Of a stretch of DNA of 64,000 nucleotides, positions 26,990-37,913 are shown in pieces (position 1 is the stretch's first letter; each line of letters begins with the position of its first letter). Under the pieces are notes generated by a model, which saw only the letters and a program-made list of their open reading frames with translations, searched no databases and was not told the origin of the DNA. Made by a program: the position numbers and the translations under genes. This DNA is from Polytrichum commune (lineage: Eukaryota; Streptophyta; Polytrichopsida; Polytrichales; Polytrichaceae): the NCBI GenBank assembly GCA_950295325.1, contig OX485806.1, positions 58,711,169-58,775,168 of the forward strand, read 5' to 3'.

Positions 26990-27215
26990 ACTTAGGCTAG
27001 CTGCTAGTTTGAAGTTGGAGGCAGTCGGCTTAGTTGCTGGTTTGAAGTTGGAGGCAGTTGGCTTAGCTGTTGGTTTGAAGTTGGAGGCAGTCGGGCTTAA
27101 CTGCTGGTTTGAAATTGGAGAGAGTTAGGCTTAGCGGCTGGGTTGAAGAGGGAGGCAAGTTAGGCCTAGCGGTTGAGTTAAGTAGAGCCAGTTAGATTTA
27201 GCGAATGGGTTAAGA
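26990..27215 (+). repeat. ~36 bp minisatellite in the 5' LTR
   Basis: Units like GCTGGTTTGAAGTTGGAGGC followed by AGTCGGCTTAGTT occur about six times, degrading toward the right end. It sits in the part of the LTR where other family members carry unrelated minisatellites. Confidence 0.8.
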
Positions 27216-27458
27216 AAGAATCTAGTTTCAACTAGTTGTGCACTCCCGAGTCTAAGCTAGATCGACAAGCTAAGTTACTACTAGTTAGTGAGGATGGTTA
27301 ATTAGACTAATTAGTTAGGCTAGAGGGTTAGGCTAGTTGGTTTAGTGGTTGCATTATGAGATGAAGTTGGGAAGGATTTGCGAGGGACTTGTGGAAGAGG
27401 AGGTAATGTTAAGTTATATAAGTGTTTTTCAACACTTGTATTAATACTTATATGCCTC

Positions 27459-27638
27459 ATGGAATCAACATATCATAGCCTCAGCGAGGTGTCATGCACC
27501 AGTGAAGAATCGACAGCCAGAACCAAAGTTGCAAGGGGAAAATCATTGAAGGCATGCGTGGCAAAGGCAGTGGGGTGGATTCTGGAAAAAACCAAGGATG
27601 TGTCTATGCACGAGGTTCACATTAATAAAATGTCATGA
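27459..27638 (+). CDS. LTR-encoded microprotein, ACVAK family (59 aa)
   Basis: ATG at 27459 gives 59 residues. The frame is also open upstream to 27378, but the shorter start matches the other copies. The N-terminal half is Ser/Thr-rich; the middle is basic (ARTKVARGKS); the C-terminal half holds KACVAKAVGWILEKTKDV. The same core, (K/R)ACVAKAxGWxLEK, is found in three more frames at the same place in LTRs of this family, ending about 110-130 bases before the LTR end. Just upstream are a TATA-like TTATATAAG (27414-27422) and the hairpin AGTGTTTTTCAACACT (27421-27436). Function unknown. The basic, helix-prone core could bind nucleic acid, but this is a guess. Confidence 0.5.
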   Translation: MESTYHSLSEVSCTSEESTARTKVARGKSLKACVAKAVGWILEKTKDVSMHEVHINKMS

Positions 27639-28793
27639 TTTGAATTAAGTTAGAAACTCATCAAGGTAAAACGTACATCCAATGTTACCACAAGTTGTTA
27701 TGTTACACATGTGATCTCCAAATCTATTACCCGGACTAGGACGCTTAAGGGTGGTAGGTTTGGCCTCACATATACAGTGCGTCCGCCGGGAGCAAAGCGG
27801 AAACTAGAAGGAAGATTTGGAGGCAACCAGAAGACTTGGAAGGCGATTAGGAGGACTTGGAGTTAGACACGAGTATAGAAGGAGCGCTCGAGGAAGGTGA
27901 GTATTTCGTGTTTAAATTTTGATTGGATAGTGTAGTTTTTTTTCATTGGAATAAATTGCATTTGATTTATGCAAATTCATTTATGGATGGAGCGCGGCTA
28001 AGGTATATGCTAAACTCTCTTGGGATGGCATAACAAGATCACACTAATAGGATTCGACTTAGTTCACTAAGAATTAGAGGGATCATTAAATTTTAGGAAA
28101 TCCAACTTTGACATTCACCTCGGGGTGAGTGTCTAAGTTCTTGAACTAAGGGTTGTTACTTTTGAATTATGATTGCTAGGCTGGTTATTCTGTTGTATCA
28201 ACCATGGTCGAGTGCGAGTACTAACTTACAGAAGGAAGCGAATTACTTGAGGTAAACACATTTTTCATTAATTAATTAATTAATAATTTTCGTACTCGTA
28301 TTTGTCGTTATCCGTTGTAGAGGGTAATTCCCGAATCATAGCATCATGTTGAGGACAAGAGGGTGATGCCTCGGTGCTTAACGTGGTGCATGACAAAGGT
28401 CAGCCCCTCACTCTCGGTATCATGGTTAGTGTCAATTCAAGGAATGACACGGAGGTGATTTTCCGGCTTGACTAAGAATTGACACGAACATGCCTATCCC
28501 CTGTTTGGGATTTTTCACTTAAGTGGGCTTGCAGGATCTCTTTCCTCACCTCCATAATTTATAAGTCACACCAAGAAAAGTGACAACAAGCTAAGTTACT
28601 ACTAGTTAGTGAGGATGGTTAATTAGACTAATTAGTTAGGCTAGAGGGTTAGGCTAGTTGGGTTAGGCTAGTTAGTTTAGTGGTTGCATTATGAGATGAA
28701 GTTGGGAAGGATTTGCGAGGGACTTGTGGAAGAGGAGGTAATGTTAAGTTATATAAGTGTTTTTCAACACTTGTATTAATACTTATGTGCCTC

Positions 28794-28973
28794 ATGGAAT
28801 CAACATATCATAACCTCAGCGAGGTGTCATGCACCAGTGAAGAATCGACAGCCAGAACCAAAGTTGCAAGGGGGAAATCATTGAAGGCATGCGTGGCAAA
28901 TGCAGTGGGATGGACTCTGAAAAAAGCCAAGTATGTGTCTATGCACGAGGTTCACACTAATAAAATGTCATGA
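28794..28973 (+). CDS. LTR-encoded microprotein, ACVAK family (59 aa), 3' LTR copy
   Basis: Copy of the 27459 frame in the truncated 3' LTR. It differs by a handful of residues (for example KACVANAVGWTLKKAKYV against KACVAKAVGWILEKTKDV) and has no stop or shift. The upstream TATATAAG and AGTGTTTTTCAACACT hairpin (28756-28771) are identical. As the LTRs of one element start out identical, the differences give a rough age for the insertion rather than independent support for function. Confidence 0.45.
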   Translation: MESTYHNLSEVSCTSEESTARTKVARGKSLKACVANAVGWTLKKAKYVSMHEVHTNKMS

Positions 28974-29138
28974 TTTGAATTAAATTAGAAAGTCATCAAG
29001 GTAGAACGAACATCGCATATTACCATGTGAGGCCAAACCCACCACCCTTAAGCGTCCTAGTCCGGGTGATGGTTTTAAGAATCACATGTATTGTATATAT
29101 CTTGAAAAATGCTCTCTTCACATCCCAAGGCCTTCATG

Positions 29139-29312
29139 TCATTTTGAATCACTTTGTTTATTAGTAGTCGACTCTTGGCTTGGGACCAAATTGGCCTTCT
29201 CAAGGGTCCAACCGGCGGCCTTGGCAACACAAGTTCTCAAGGATATTCTCCTTGCACCCTTGATTATCCTCTTCTTCACTTTGCCACTGCTAGAGTCCTC
29301 CTCTTTTTCCAT
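29139..29312 (-). CDS. LTR-encoded microprotein, ACVAK family (57 aa)
   Basis: Start codon at 29312, stop at 29139-29141, 57 residues. The N terminus is acidic and Ser-rich (MEKEEDSSSG), followed by a strongly basic block (KVKKRIIKGARR), then LRTCVAKAAGWTLEKANLV and a polar tail. It matches the frame at 61937-62110 at all but a few positions. The hairpin AGTGTTGAAAAACACT (29351-29366, plus-strand reading) lies just upstream. No domain known to me. The charge pattern is consistent with a small nuclear or nucleic-acid-binding protein. Confidence 0.5.
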   Translation of the reverse strand: MEKEEDSSSGKVKKRIIKGARRISLRTCVAKAAGWTLEKANLVPSQESTTNKQSDSK

Positions 29313-29639
29313 TGTTATATAAGTGATTGATTTTTACCAGAGAGGATGTAAGTGTTGAAAAACACTCCCTCAATGGTTAATCACCAATACATTCAAAAGT
29401 CATACACACACCTTCTTCCTAATGAATCCAACACTTACCTAAAAACTAAGATGGCCTAAAATAATTCTAGTATGGTCTAGATTAAGTTTTGCGAAGCCAC
29501 TAAGTTGCTAGACCTTGATTGATAAGTTGCAATATCTCAAAGGCTTAGCCTAACCCACAACCTAGTTAGCTAGCATAACTAATTAAAAGTTAATCTAGCT
29601 AACCTAGGCTCACACCCGGGTTAACCCCAGCTCCAACTG

Positions 29640-30006
29640 CCTTCGGCCCTAACCCAGCTCAGATGTCCAGCGCCTTTGCCTTACCTAGCTCAGATGTCCA
29701 GCGCCTTCGGCTTTATCTAGCTCAGATATCTAGTGCCTTCGGCCTCGCCCAGCTCAGATGTCGAGCGCCTTCGCCTTACCCAGCTTAGATGTCCAGCGCC
29801 TTCGGTCTTACCCAGCTCAGATGTCCAGCTGCCTTCGGCTTTACCCAGCTCAGATGTCCAGCGCCTTCGGCCTTGTCCAGCTCAGATGTCCAGCTCCTTC
29901 GGCCTTACCTAGCTCAGATGTCCAGCGCCTTCGGCCTTGCCCAGCTCAGATGTCCAACTCCTTCGGCCTTGCCCAGCTCAGATGTCCAGCTCCTTCGGCC
30001 TTACCC
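29640..30006 (-). repeat. ~30 bp minisatellite in the nested LTR
   Basis: About twelve units of CCAGCTCAGATGTCCAGC plus GCCTTCGGCCTTA, differing by single bases. Because the unit is close to 30-31 bases, all frames stay open and give Pro/Ser/Leu-rich pseudo-proteins that should not be taken as genes. The same array in opposite orientation is at 61305-61620. Confidence 0.9.
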
Positions 30007-31639
30007 TTAGCCCCCTCCAAATATTAAGCACCATCAAGTGCTTCTATTCAATCATAAATTCCACACTACAAATCTAAGCCTCATAAGTCTAACTAAAAGA
30101 GTGAATACTAAATACTATAAGTCCAATACTAAAAATCTAAACACTAGAGTTAGGCGCTTGTTTATAAATGCCTTGAGTCTAAACCACATCTAATAATGTA
30201 AGGCTAATCTTCAAGACTAATTGGTTTTGGCTAAAAACCTTGCACACACACATGCATCTCTATTATTCCACACACACACAAGCTCACCCACACACTCTCA
30301 CATACTCCCCATCTCCTCAAGAGGAGAGTGGAGAGGTGAGGAAACAAAACAAAAAAAAAAAAAATTGAGAGAGGAAAAGATAAGAGGAGAGGGGAAGAGA
30401 GCACATGAGGGAAGGATAGGATGAGAGGATTAGCACCTCCAATCACAATCCCTAAATCCCTTAATCCCTTAATCCCTTCCTCCTAAGTAGGGACTCACCC
30501 CATCCACAAAGCTCTTACATTCCTAAATCAACAAGGTGGATCCTAATGTGGGCATTTAACCCGCGGAGCTCACCTTGCCTCACCTTACTCCTTACTCACC
30601 TAGTCAAGGCATTACTTATTGAACTTAACCTTGAAACAATCACACAACACTCCCTAACGTCTAAACTTCCATCCACACCACACTTCACTCTTTTTATATT
30701 TTTGTGAACAATCATAACACTTCAAAGTCTTAACTAAATTGGTTTCAAAGAGTTAATCACTACATGTGGGCACCATTTTGGGCTCACATACCACAAGTTG
30801 TTATGTTACACATGTGATCTCCAAACCTATTACCCGGACTAGGACGCTTAAGGGTGGTAGGTTTGGCCTCACATATACAAATGGCTTTGTGGTAATGTTC
30901 ATGCCCTAATTATGATATTGGTTCTTTCAAATATCATACAAATATGTCATCCTCAATTGGTCGATCTACATTTAGTGCATGTTACACATGTCATCCATCG
31001 AGGGAATCTATTAAAATCAACCACATGAAAATATCTCATTCTAATGTCTTTGCGTTTCAAATTTATACAAGAATATGTTGTAAAATTTTTCACCATGCTA
31101 AACAAATTTAATATGTAAATACTAACTTCTTGATCAATCATCCAATATTTGTCATTCCATAAATTAATTACCACGGTGAGAATTTTTCTTTGCCCACATA
31201 AATACCTAGATCTTTGCAAAAACGATGAATGAAAATCTTAAGAACTTATATAGTGAATTGCATGTCATTTTACATCGTGCCAAGGAGATAAATTCCACGT
31301 TTTAGAATAAAAAGATATGTCTTAGACAACATCTGAATCAACTATTATTCTCAACAATCATTTGTTAAATGAATATTAAATAGGATGTTAATTTCTCCAA
31401 TGGTGGACAATGTGTGCAACTATAAAAATTTCTATAGACCTATGAGACATGCACAACCAACCTGGTGGCCATTTTGCAGTTGACAATATAATAAAATAAA
31501 TCTTCCAAAACAATTTTCTGGTGGCCCATTATGTATGTTGATATGTACAAATAATGTAAATTTTGTGAGATTCTTGAGAACATAATAGTTTTTACAGATG
31601 AATCAAACCACATTCATACAAGATCAACCAACCAACCAT

Positions 31640-32125
31640 CATGAAATGGGGATTGGATTTTGTAGGACCCATTGAACCAATTTCTCAACATATACATAAT
31701 CATTATATATTGGTTGCAGTGGATTATTCGATGAAATGGGTGGAGACCAAAGCACTCCAAACATAATTGTAATAACTACTAGATTTTTTTATGAATGCAT
31801 CTTGACCAAATTTGGTGGCCCAGTTATGTTGGTCAGCAATAAAAAAAAAAACCTTCACCAAACACCATATCTTTCAACACCATTTTTTAACCCCTTGTAT
31901 TCCCAAGAAAATGGTCACGCCAAAATTACCAATAAGGTGCTAACCAATGTACTCACCTAGTTGGTGAATGACAAAAAAAAGATTGGGATGAACACCTTCA
32001 TACCACCTTGTTTTCTTATTGCACAACATACAAAATTTCAACCAATCACATGCCATTCATATTGGTGTATAGAATTAGGCCATTGCTTAGTGAGCAATTA
32101 CTCTTGACTGGTCATATGACTCTAT
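31640..32125 (+). pseudogene. Ty3/gypsy integrase remnant
   Basis: Reading across frames gives [12 protein letters not shown], then [18 protein letters not shown], then RFFYECILTKFGGPVMLVSN, then NGHAKITNKVLTNVL, then DWDEHLHTTLFSYCTTYKIS. That is the normal order of the gypsy integrase core: the D-F-x-G-P start, the VAVDY strand, the FGxPxxLVSD block and the NGQxExTNKxL block. The second catalytic Asp is Asn here (LVSN) and the conserved Glu of NGQAE is Lys (NGHAK). Several frame changes are needed. It is a dead fragment, with no reverse transcriptase visible nearby. Confidence 0.75.
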
Positions 32126-35100
32126 GGGGATAAAAATACTCCAAACATGGCTATATGATCTAGAGCATTTCGACAAGTAACGATGCATGGGACAAGAGCA
32201 CAACCAAGTGACCCCAAGCTTAACCATTGGAATGGGCCAATCGCCATTACAAACCAAAAAAAATGTAGTTGGGTGACAAAAGAACAAAACTATACATTGG
32301 GTAAACTCAAACCTAGTTTGTAAGGACTTTTTAAAGTTTAGTATCAATTATTGAATAACACGGTGTATTTAATCTTCATGGACAAATTTGTACCCAACCC
32401 TAAAATTTGTAATTTAAACAATTTAAAATCGTACCACAAGATGGGAAGAAAGCAAAAACACCCTTTGTACCCCAATTAGTCCCCCAATAATCATCCAACG
32501 AATAGTCTTTACCAAGAAAACCAAGGGATGAGTATAAATGCAACCTTTATACTACCAAAATGACAAATTATACCATTGTTACAAACACAAACTCAACCAA
32601 GAACATTCAATTCACCAATTAGCAATAGATATAATCACTTGTGCGAAAACCAAAACCCACCAATGCAAAGCCAACTCGTGGGAACCTATAATCCATCCAT
32701 CAGACCTTAGTATATGGTTACCAACAATTTGATTAGCAAGTGTTGACTTGCGAGCCCAACAAAAAACGTGCCACAAATAGAAAACCAAAAGTAAAATATG
32801 GTCAACATTATTAAAAAAAAAAAAAAAAAAAAAAAACTATAACCAAGATTGGGATTGTCTGATATAAAAAGAAAGATAATACAATTTCAAGGTTTAGCAA
32901 ATTAAGATATGAGAATTAATAATACAAAATGAACAAAACAAAACAAAATAAGAAAGGCTAGGGCTTAGAAAATTGAGATTAACAGGCCAAAAGGCATGTA
33001 GGTGTTTTAAAACATTGTACATAGAACCCCATGAGTAAAATGGTTGTGTGATTTAATGCATTTGCATGTTTTTGTTTTAAACCTTTATTTTAGAGGTCTG
33101 GTAGTCTTATGCAAAACTTTGTAGATCACTCATGTGGGATAGAACAACGATTCTGATAAGTGATAATTGAAATGTCTTCCTCTTTGTTTGCGATCTCTAC
33201 CAAAGTGGTGTTTATCAACATATGATGGTATGCTACAAAGGCAACGGTATCCTTTCGTGATTTTGATGTATTTTTTACAAGAATTTGGTTTTTTAAGTAT
33301 TAAAGCTAACATGTGGGGAATGTGAGAAAAACGCATTTTCAAACACCAACCTATTTTTAAAAAAATTGCTCAAGCATATATGCTTTGACATTGTTGAGAT
33401 GCATTGTAACCAAATTGCAGTGGCATCACCCTTAGCATGCCAAATTCTAGTTGTAACCTTGGGTGGAAGGGAATGGGAGCACCACCATTTGGTTATCATC
33501 TTAAGAATCATACACTGTGGATGCAATTGACACCCACAAGTGCCCAATGTATAACACCCCTCAAACCCAAATGGATTGTAGCAAGCAAATCATTTACATC
33601 TATCCATCACCCAATACGGTGCCTTTGTCCATAAAATGTTGCCACGACTCGTGTGCACAAATAGTGTGATATTATATTGGAAGCCAAACTTAGATGACCC
33701 ATGCTAAGTCTATCATTGTGAATAACAACGGATTGTAGTTGTTTCCAAGATATATAATCTAAAATCTACAGAATTCATCCCTTACTATAAGCTCTTTCAT
33801 CACATGTACCAATATTCCTTAAAATATGCATTAATCAACTATTATTATTTTTATGGCGACACACGACATTTCGGAATTGCTCCATGGTTTGTGCAAGATC
33901 TTGCCCTCCCCACCTACAAAAATATATTCATATGCATCATTTTTTGTTATTCTTCTTCCTCCTCAAGATTCATGGGGGGCCTTGCCTTTGTCCACCTCTG
34001 CTACCATTTGGAACATTATTGGGACTATGTGAATCAATTGCAATGCCATCAATTATGCATATATTTTACTTTGACTACATGCTACTTATTAAATGCCTTC
34101 ATTTTGTGAGGTGGTGCCATTTGATCCTCTCAACTTTGTTTAGTTGCAGTTGTAAGATCTCTTGGCACACAACATCAATCATTATTCCTTCATCTAATAT
34201 GGCAACCAATATAGCGTGGTGGATGTAGAACATATATTTTTTGGCTATAGTCTAAAACAACATGTTTTTACTTAAGATTTTTGAAGATTAGATGAAATGA
34301 TCTTAGTAGCGGTTGAAGTAATTGAATGATGCTAGGAAGGAGTTCCAACCGTTTCAGAAAATGATGGGAGAAATGACTATTGCCACAGGGAAGAGACATG
34401 CCATAATCAAAGAGATTTTTTTTGCAATCAGCTAAAGTAGTCGCGTGTAGTGAGAAACTTGTAAGTCAAGCCAAGGTGTCAAAGTTGAATGGCATTGTCT
34501 TGACTTTGTGATAGAATGTTAGTGAGGCATTGTAATGAGTGACAAATCAAGCTATAATCCACAAATTCATTTAGTATTTTGATTCATTTAAGATGTAAAT
34601 GTATGAACTGAGCATGTGGAAGAAGGAGATAAGTTTCACCAGTATGAGCGGAAATCAAAAACCCAATGTCTAAGAGTAGTAAGCCCTACAGGGAGCAAAT
34701 GTATTTAAGAGAGAAAAAAACATATCTATGAAAAAAAACCAATAATGGAATGTTCAATATTGATGGAAGATTGAAGTAGTTAATGCGTAGAAGAGCATAG
34801 ATATATTAAAGTATGTGGACTATAGCCGAATAGAGCAAAGATACAAAGGGTAAGCAATTGAGTGAAATTTTGAATGTCAACCTAATTTTATTTTGCCGAA
34901 AGTTAGCAAGGCAGTCATCTTACAACAATAAGGAAAGCAATGTCACAACAAAGGAATGTGAGAGCAAAAGAGTGTTGGAGGGCTGAGAGATAACATTAGC
35001 ACTAGGAATAGGAGGAAAAACTATAGACCTAAAAAACCAACAGCCTACGAGAGGTGAGGTTAGGGAAAGAAATGAAATGGAAGTGCCAATTGCCTGAGAG

Positions 35101-35211
35101 AGGTGAAAACATCGAGAGTCGATTAGACGTAACATGAGTAGATGGTTGAAAGAAATACTAGAGTGGAGCAAAATGCAATTATATGATGAGAGAACGGACA
35201 TGTTAGCGTTA
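32126..35211. other. Degenerate sequence downstream of the integrase remnant
   Basis: The first ~600 bases probably continue the gypsy element past the integrase. A pure A run of about 27 lies at 32811-32837 and might mark the end of a retroposed sequence. Frames around 33130-33630 and 33804-34228 are open for 60-114 codons on both strands without recognisable motifs. No termini or duplications found. Confidence 0.35.
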
Positions 35212-36810
35212 TGTGAGCCCAATTCTGTGCCCACATTTCAACTTAACTTAAAATCGTATTCAATCATTAGGATTAGCATGTAGTTAAGTTAGTCTAAAAG
35301 CTAGATGAGATGGGAGTGCCTTAAGTTTAGATATAGTTGAATCTAAGTTAATGAGACCAATAGTGATTAAAAGTAAAAAATCAAACAAAAGAGTGAAGTA
35401 GTTTTAAATTGAGTTTGATGGATGATAGGTAGAAGTGGCTTAGGCCAACGTTAATTAGTTGTTTAGGGTGAGCGTGGTGTTTGTTTAAGGGGGGGATCTC
35501 CTAAATTGTGGATGAGGTTGCAGAATTTCCGAGGAGGCAAGGAGGGTCCTCTCCCTGAAGTGATGATGGAGTGAGATACTAGGAATCAACCGTGATCGGA
35601 AGAGCGCACATGGGTCTCAACAAGCCCAGGCTGGCTGGGAAATTGCTGTCACATGAGGAGGTTGGACTGCCGCCGAAACTCTGGCAGTCGAGATTTGAAT
35701 TCGGTACTGAATGCCATTCCAATTAAGCCTCGAGGGCAGAGTGTGAGGAAACTGGGAGGAACGCCGAGGACATGGGTTGAACGATTGCGACACATTAACC
35801 TGAGCAGGCATAGAGGCTGCAACTAATGTGGGGTCGCTCAAATTCAAACTTTAAGGACTGAGGGATAACTCGGGAATTCAGGAGTAGTGGCTGGGGTTGG
35901 GAATCTCCCCTCCGATCGAGGGAATGCAATGAGATTTCATTCTTCAGGGCGGAATTGTCGGAGGGTCTTTTGATGCAATGGCAGCGGCGCAGGTGTAGGG
36001 GTAAGCATTACCTCTTAGACTTGGGGGGACATGTTACTTTTGAGCTTTGGTGTGAGGTGGACTGAGGATGGGCTTGGTGCTGGATTTTGAGCCGAATGTG
36101 AAGGTCTCTTGCCCCACTGAGGAGCAGGAGGAAATGTGATTGAATCAGATCAGATCTAAGGCTCAGCAGGCAGGGGGATTGAGCCAGTGGTGAAGTGGAT
36201 GCTGGGGTGGTGAACGGAAGGTTGCTAACCCGAAGTGGAGTCGGTTGCTGCAGTGGAGTGAGGCGCTGCTGTACAAGGAGGAGGGGGAGCACAGGTCTAG
36301 GCACTCGAGTTTGTTTGTTTCGCTGATTGACTGAGTTGGTTGTGCCAGGGAGCAGCACCGAAAGGTTGGGGAGCGCACTGCTCAAAGGAAGTGGGCAGGG
36401 TCAGCTGGCATTATGGTTGTTGACATTAGGGAGGGGTAGGAGCCCTCAATAGGAGGTTGGCTGTGTTGTATAGTAGGTGAGGATGGGATGGAAGTAGAGG
36501 CCAATTATGGCCGATTGTATGCCTTGGTAATGCATTAACACCGACAGGAGGTGGGCTGTGTTAGTAATGGGCATGCTCAAGTGAAAGAGTGAGGCCCAGC
36601 ATGCACCCATGTTGCACATCTACAAAGAAGAATAACAATTTTAAATGCTTGCAACCCTATTTCTTTTTGAATAAAATCGTGCAAGTTCTGTTCACCGGGT
36701 TGGTATTGCAGCTGTTAAGTCCCACTGGTGGAACACTACCACTTAAGTCATGTAAGTCATGAGCCTTCACCCGGACTACTGCGCACAAGGGTGGAGGTTT
36801 AGGGCTCACA
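35212..36810 (+). mobile_element. Divergent TGTGAG-family LTR
   Basis: Starts TGTGAGCCCAATTCTGTGCC and ends with the family's terminal block (CACCCGGACTACTGCGCACA, then AGGGCTCACA), 1599 bp. The block corresponds to CCCGGACTAGGACGCTTA plus GGGTGG in the other members. No 5-bp flanking duplication is visible (CGTTA against CCCAT), so it may be one LTR of a longer or rearranged element. It lacks an intact ACVAK frame. A 125-codon Pro/Ser/Gln-rich frame on the minus strand (36008-36385) has no recognised domain. Confidence 0.65.
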
Positions 36811-37913
36811 CCCATGGAAGTGAAAGAATAGTGGGCAGAGAGAATAATATTTATGATTACTTAGTATGTGAGCCTACCACTCAACACCAAAATGATAATT
36901 TAGGAATTAGTGTAGAATTTCATTTATCTTATTGAAGTGAATAATAATTGGCTACTTAAGCTTTATGCAAAAAAGATAGAGCGATGTGTGGTTGTTTTTT
37001 CTTGAATTGTGCAAAGATTGCCGACCGAGAGGCTATGTGTGATGGTTCATGAATAAGATAAGTTCATAAAGAAACATTAATGTAAGGAAATAAGGAAATG
37101 AAACATTGTGTTGAACAAAACCATTTGAATTATGATTGATGGCATTGCATTGTTATTTTATTGAAGCAAGAAAATACTAACCCCAATAAGATGAAAATCC
37201 ATTGAAAGACTATTGCCAAAGTTTTTGAGCTTCACAAACGAATTAGAATGCATGAAATTAGAGTGATAAGAATCAACATGTAAGATAGACCCACACACAA
37301 CTCAAAGCACCAATGAACCATAATAATGAGGATTAAGCCAAATGAAGAAAGAATAAGGGAGTAAAAAAAATTAATTGTTGTTAAATCCTTGATCCAATGT
37401 GACATTAATCCTTATAAAGGACGACACTCCTATGTGAGCGGAGAGCGGAGAGTGAAGAGCAAAGAGTGAAGAGCAAAGATTTGGAGAGCGGAGAGTGGAC
37501 ATGAAGTAAAAATAGCAAACTTCCTCGACCAAATTTAGAAATATTTTTAAAAAGGTTGGAATATAGTTGGAATATTCCTATATCTTCCACAAAAAAAAAT
37601 TGGACCTATTTCCGTGGAATGTATAGGTCCTAAAATTTAAAAAAACCCTGAATTTGAAATGGTCACATTAAGTTTGGAAATCGTGAAGTGCTAAAATGAT
37701 AGGAAAATTGTAATATAATACATAAGTACATGATTAAAACCAAAGATGATCCCAAAAAAGAATAAATGAAAATGATTTTTTTGAGATTGGTATAATTGAA
37801 GAATGAGTCAATCAAAATACAAAGGGTGACCAATTTGCTTCGTTTTTATTCCATCACTTTTCTCTTTGTCTTATATGTGAGTCAACTTAGAGCTTGGACT
37901 GCAACAATTATTG
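36811..37913. repeat. Spacer with inverted LTR fragment (family E)
   Basis: A ~105 bp segment at 37315-37420 (AACCATAATAATGAGGATT ... GGCATTAATCCTTATA-like) recurs at 47565-47668. Next to it, 37425-37620 resembles the reverse complement of 46790-46970, including GAGCGGAGAGCGGAGAG and a TTCCACGGAAATAGG-like piece. It is a rearranged fragment of the short LTR element at 46.76-47.76 kb. No gene in this stretch. Confidence 0.5.

Larger units (their letters stand above)
29026..30788 (-). mobile_element. Nested solo LTR, TGTGAG family (inverted)
   Basis: A 1763 bp LTR in minus orientation inside the 3' LTR of the outer element. On the plus strand it begins TGTGAGGCCAAACC and ends TTTTGGGCTCACA. 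A perfect 5-bp target duplication TACCA lies at 29021-29025 and 30789-30793. It is close in sequence to the solo LTR at 60523-62223, including the minisatellite, a poly-purine run near 30345-30365 and the microprotein frame. No internal region is present, so it arose by LTR-LTR recombination or was never full length. Confidence 0.9.
26119..30873 (+). mobile_element. TGTGAG-family LTR element with nested LTR insertion
   Basis: A 5' LTR (26119-27770) runs from TGTGAGCCCAAAATGATG to GGTTTGGCCTCACA. An internal segment (27771-28585) carries no reading frame I recognise. A 3' LTR, truncated on its left, starts near 28586 and matches the 5' LTR from about 27265 onward; it ends at 30873 in the same GGTTTGGCCTCACA. 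The 5-bp direct repeat TATAC flanks the whole (26114-26118 and 30874-30878). The 3' LTR is split by a second, inverted LTR at 29026-30788. The internal region has no gag/pol, so the element was non-autonomous. The bases just after the 5' LTR are also TATAC, which may be chance or a trace of recombination. Both LTR copies encode the ACVAK microprotein. Confidence 0.8.

Noticed and set aside
29758-30027. Frame of repeated Met-Ser-Ser-Ala-Phe-type units, also at 61235-61522 minus
   Set aside because: Product of the ~30-bp minisatellite, whose period keeps frames open; not a repeat protein gene.
35207-36815. Target duplication for the LTR at 35212-36810
   Set aside because: The flanks CGTTA and CCCAT differ, so no duplication is claimed.
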